DNA from: an uncultured Chloroflexota bacterium
GTDB lineage: Bacteria; Chloroflexota; Dehalococcoidia; UBA3495
DNA length: 14,030 bases
Assembly: GCA_913052545.1 (NCBI GenBank)
Contig: CAJXEF010000043.1
Location: forward strand, 1 to 14,030
Direction of reading: 5' to 3'
The position numbers and the translations under genes were made by a program. A model generated the notes under the pieces. That model was not told the origin of the DNA. It searched no databases and saw only the letters and a list, made by a program, of their open reading frames with translations. Numbering within the stretch: position 1 is the first letter of the stretch; every line of letters begins with the position of its first letter. Positions 12,421-14,030 of this stretch are shown here, piece after piece.

Positions 12421-13491
12421 ATGGATATTTTGGAATATATGAGTAATCAAAAATATGAACAATTGACTATGATTACTGATCCCGGAGTGGGTTTAAAAGC
12501 GGTAATTGCTATTCACGACACTACGCTAGGTCCTTCGTGTGGAGGTACTAGGATATGGCCTTATGAGAGCGAGGCCGCAGCTATTGAAGATGCATTGAGG
12601 TTAGCTAAGGCGATGAGTTATAAATCAGCAGTTGCTGATCTTCCATTGGGTGGTGGAAAAGCTGTCATAATAGCTGATTCACACACTCAAAAGACGGAAG
12701 CTATGCTGAGATCATTTGGCAGATTTGTTGAAACGTTGAGTGGTCGCTACCTGACTACCACGGATGTAGGTAGCACAGGGAGGGACTTGGAATATATTAG
12801 ACAGGAAACCAAGCATGTGGTAGGGCTGCCAACTACCATGGGTGGAAGTGGTGACACGTCGGTTATGACAGGCTTGGGTATATATGTAGGGATGAAAGCT
12901 GCAGCTAAAGAGATATGGGGAACGGATTCTCTATCTGGCAAAAGAGTAGCTATACAGGGATTTGGTAAGGTTGCTTTCAATGTAGCCCACCATTTGCTTA
13001 AAGAGAATGCGACATTAATTGTTACTGATGTCTATAAAGGAGCGATAGATAAAGCCAGACAAATGGGATTAGAAGTGGTGCCTCCGGATGAGATTTTTGA
13101 TGTGTCGAGTGATATTTTTTCCCCTTGCGCGCTGGGAGGCATATTAAATAGTATCACTATTCCTAAGTTGACCTGTAGTTTGGTGGCCGGTGGGGCGAAT
13201 AACCAACTATTAAGCGATTCACATGGGGACGAATTACACAGGCTGGGGATATTATATGCACCAGATTATGTTGTGAATGCGGGTGGAATCATTAATGTCG
13301 AAGCTGAAATTGGTTCTCCATATAATATTGATCGTGCGAGAGAACGAACTGAACGGATATACGACATTATGGAGAATGTAATCTCTCTTTCAAAAGATAA
13401 AAATATCGCGACTTATAAGGCCGCGGATCTTATAGCTGAGGAGAGATTGGCCTCCGTACAGAATATCAAACATATTTATTCAGGCAATTAG
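12421..13491 (+). CDS. Leucine/valine (branched-chain amino-acid) dehydrogenase
   Basis: NAD-dependent oxidative deamination of leucine, valine or isoleucine to the 2-oxo acid and ammonium, reversible, in the cytosol. 356 residues, typical length for the Glu/Leu/Phe/Val dehydrogenase family. The N-terminal domain has GPSCGGTRIWPY at 37-48, AIEDALRLAKAMSYKSA at 54-70, and LPLGGGKAVI at 74-83; Lys68 and Lys80 are the expected substrate-binding and catalytic lysines, and Asp115 in TTTDVGS is the catalytic-site aspartate. The Rossmann domain has IQGFGKVA at 178-185 and ends its second strand at Asp203 (VTDV), favouring NAD+ over NADP+. NAGGIINV in the C-terminal part is also conserved. GGGAGG lies eight bases before the ATG at 12421. 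The leucine versus valine or phenylalanine preference cannot be fixed by eye. Confidence 0.94.
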   Translation: MDILEYMSNQKYEQLTMITDPGVGLKAVIAIHDTTLGPSCGGTRIWPYESEAAAIEDALRLAKAMSYKSAVADLPLGGGKAVIIADSHTQKTEAMLRSFGRFVETLSGRYLTTTDVGSTGRDLEYIRQETKHVVGLPTTMGGSGDTSVMTGLGIYVGMKAAAKEIWGTDSLSGKRVAIQGFGKVAFNVAHHLLKENATLIVTDVYKGAIDKARQMGLEVVPPDEIFDVSSDIFSPCALGGILNSITIPKLTCSLVAGGANNQLLSDSHGDELHRLGILYAPDYVVNAGGIINVEAEIGSPYNIDRARERTERIYDIMENVISLSKDKNIATYKAADLIAEERLASVQNIKHIYSGN

Positions 13492-13511
13492 TCTGTGGCT
13501 CTAACGACAAA

Positions 13512-13537
13512 CCCGGATCAGCCGAAGCCAATCCGGG
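13512..13537 (-). terminator. Hairpin terminator between convergent dehydrogenase and CDGSH genes
   Basis: CCCGGAT (13512-13518) pairs with ATCCGGG (13531-13537). On the minus strand the stem extends inward through two G-U wobbles to a stable C-UUCG-G tetraloop and is followed by TTTGTCGTT. On the plus strand the inner pairs are A-C mismatches. It therefore best serves the CDGSH gene, and may also stop the dehydrogenase transcript. Confidence 0.65.
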
Positions 13538-13565
13538 CTCACGAATCAACTATACTGAATAAAAG

Positions 13566-13772
13566 TTAACTTGCTTTACTAGGAGCTTCGAACCCTGCAT
13601 CACGGTGGGCGCTGTCGCAGAAAGGTTTATTTGCTGAATGCCCACACCTACATAGGCTAGCCCATTCTCCTTCAGGGATCGTGTACGCATTTCCTTCTTG
13701 GTCTACTAGATCGAAAGGCCCGTAAACACGCATGGGGCCGTTGTTACGAATTTCTATTTTCATATCTGGCAT
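13566..13772 (-). CDS. CDGSH iron-sulfur domain protein
   Basis: 68 residues, one small domain. Residues 36-61 contain the [2Fe-2S] site C41-R-C43-G-H-S-x3-P50-F-C52-D-S-A-H56, the C-x-C-x8-C-x3-H arrangement of the CDGSH (mitoNEET-like) family with three Cys and one His ligand. The canonical CDG is CDS here, a conservative change that leaves the ligands intact. Residues 1-35 (KIEIRNNGPMRVYGPFDLVD, then GNAYTIPEGE) form the beta-cap seen in bacterial single-domain members. There is no membrane anchor. The frame is open to 13874, but the ATG at 13772 is chosen because AGGAG lies seven bases upstream and the extension is basic and unlike the family. Likely an electron- or cluster-transfer protein; partner unknown. 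Confidence 0.92.
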   Translation of the reverse strand: MPDMKIEIRNNGPMRVYGPFDLVDQEGNAYTIPEGEWASLCRCGHSANKPFCDSAHRDAGFEAPSKAS

Positions 13773-13800
13773 AACAAATCTCCTAAATAATTTCAGCATT

Positions 13801-13823
13801 ACGGTTCGTATTATCCGAACTGT
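13801..13823 (-). promoter_or_regulatory. Dyad overlapping a possible -10 upstream of the CDGSH gene
   Basis: ACGGTTCG (13801-13808) and CGAACTGT (13816-13823) are inverted repeats with one mismatch and a 7-bp centre. The centre and arm edge contain minus-strand GATAAT (13810-13815), a 5/6 match to a -10 box about 38 nt before the start codon. No clear -35 is visible. Confidence 0.35.
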
Positions 13824-13948
13824 TAGTGTGGTTTGGTCAGTCTTACATTTCCGTGTCTGGGTGTCAAGGAGCATGTAGAGTGGGATGGTTTCATTTACAT
13901 CCCAAATTTCTGGCCTAAGTTGTTATTTTGACATTACCGAATGTTCTG

Positions 13949-13975
13949 GAGATATCTCATCAAGCATATGCTTGA
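13949..13975. promoter_or_regulatory. Two adjacent palindromes upstream of the right-edge gene
   Basis: GAGATATCTC (13949-13958) and TCAAGCATATGCTTGA (13960-13975) are both perfect palindromes, one base apart. A perfect TTGACA lies at 13928-13933, so the palindromes fall on the -10 to +10 region of a plausible promoter. This is a good position for an autoregulatory operator. Confidence 0.5.
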
Positions 13976-14003
13976 CGTCTAATAAATCAGGAAAGAAATA
14001 TAA

Positions 14004-14030
14004 ATGGGTCGTACACCTGCAATCGGACGA
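14004..14030 (+). CDS. 5' end of a gene cut by the right window edge
   Basis: Nine codons only (MGRTPAIGR), opening with ATG at 14004. AGGAAAG lies about seven bases upstream. Palindromes and a TTGACA box precede it, which supports a real gene start. Nothing can be said about its product beyond the basic N-terminus. Confidence 0.5.

Noticed and set aside
13773..13874. 34-residue basic N-terminal extension of the CDGSH protein
   Set aside because: The family normally starts near the chosen ATG; AGGAG precedes 13772; the extension spans a dyad and a possible -10 box.

Overview
The window reads as a stretch of bacterial chromosome with moderate to low GC, dense single-domain genes and strong AGGAG-type ribosome binding sites. 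The gene set is type III pantothenate kinase next to CoaBC, two cytosolic proteins of the reductive dehalogenase type, a cyclophilin with an N-terminus of the kind seen in Chloroflexota, a leucine/valine dehydrogenase and a CDGSH protein. This suggests a marine Chloroflexota of the Dehalococcoidia/SAR202 type. That placement is inference from gene content; no rRNA or marker gene is present to prove it.

Layout from the left. (1) coaX and coaBC on the minus strand (1-1564) form a CoA-biosynthesis operon with a 23-nt overlap; coaBC runs off the left edge. (2) Divergent from it, on the plus strand (1850-3127), is a pentapeptide-repeat protein with a C-terminal TIR-like domain. It ends at a strong bidirectional terminator. 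(3) A minus-strand accessory block (3250-8569) contains, in transcription order, a ThDP-dependent lyase/decarboxylase-like enzyme, reductive-dehalogenase-like paralog 2, a small HTH protein with a C-terminal CPEC motif, and reductive-dehalogenase-like paralog 1. Each paralog has its own candidate TTGACA promoter with a dyad close to it. A perfect hairpin separates paralog 2 from the HTH gene. (4) Plus-strand rsmI (8742-9572) and a major-facilitator transporter (9766-11073). (5) Minus-strand cyclophilin and a 145-aa protein that I do not recognise (11099-12201). (6) A plus-strand branched-chain amino-acid dehydrogenase (12421-13491), a convergent small CDGSH iron-sulfur protein (13566-13772, minus), and the first nine codons of another plus-strand gene at the right edge, preceded by two adjacent palindromes.

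The most unusual region is 3250-6860. Two Rdh-like proteins lack a Tat signal and any visible membrane-anchor partner, and they flank an uncharacterised HTH/CxxC protein. The paralogs share a 167-nt tract of perfect nucleotide identity. It begins two codons before the first cluster cysteine and ends at the proline after the last one, while the flanks have diverged, which points to gene conversion confined to the electron-transfer module. Their putative substrate-facing segments have diverged. A plausible but untested reading is a pair of soluble corrinoid/Fe-S reductases with different substrates and a dedicated local regulator. The TIR-like domain of the pentapeptide-repeat protein appears to carry Asp where catalytic TIR domains carry Glu. 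The remaining genes are ordinary housekeeping or metabolic genes.
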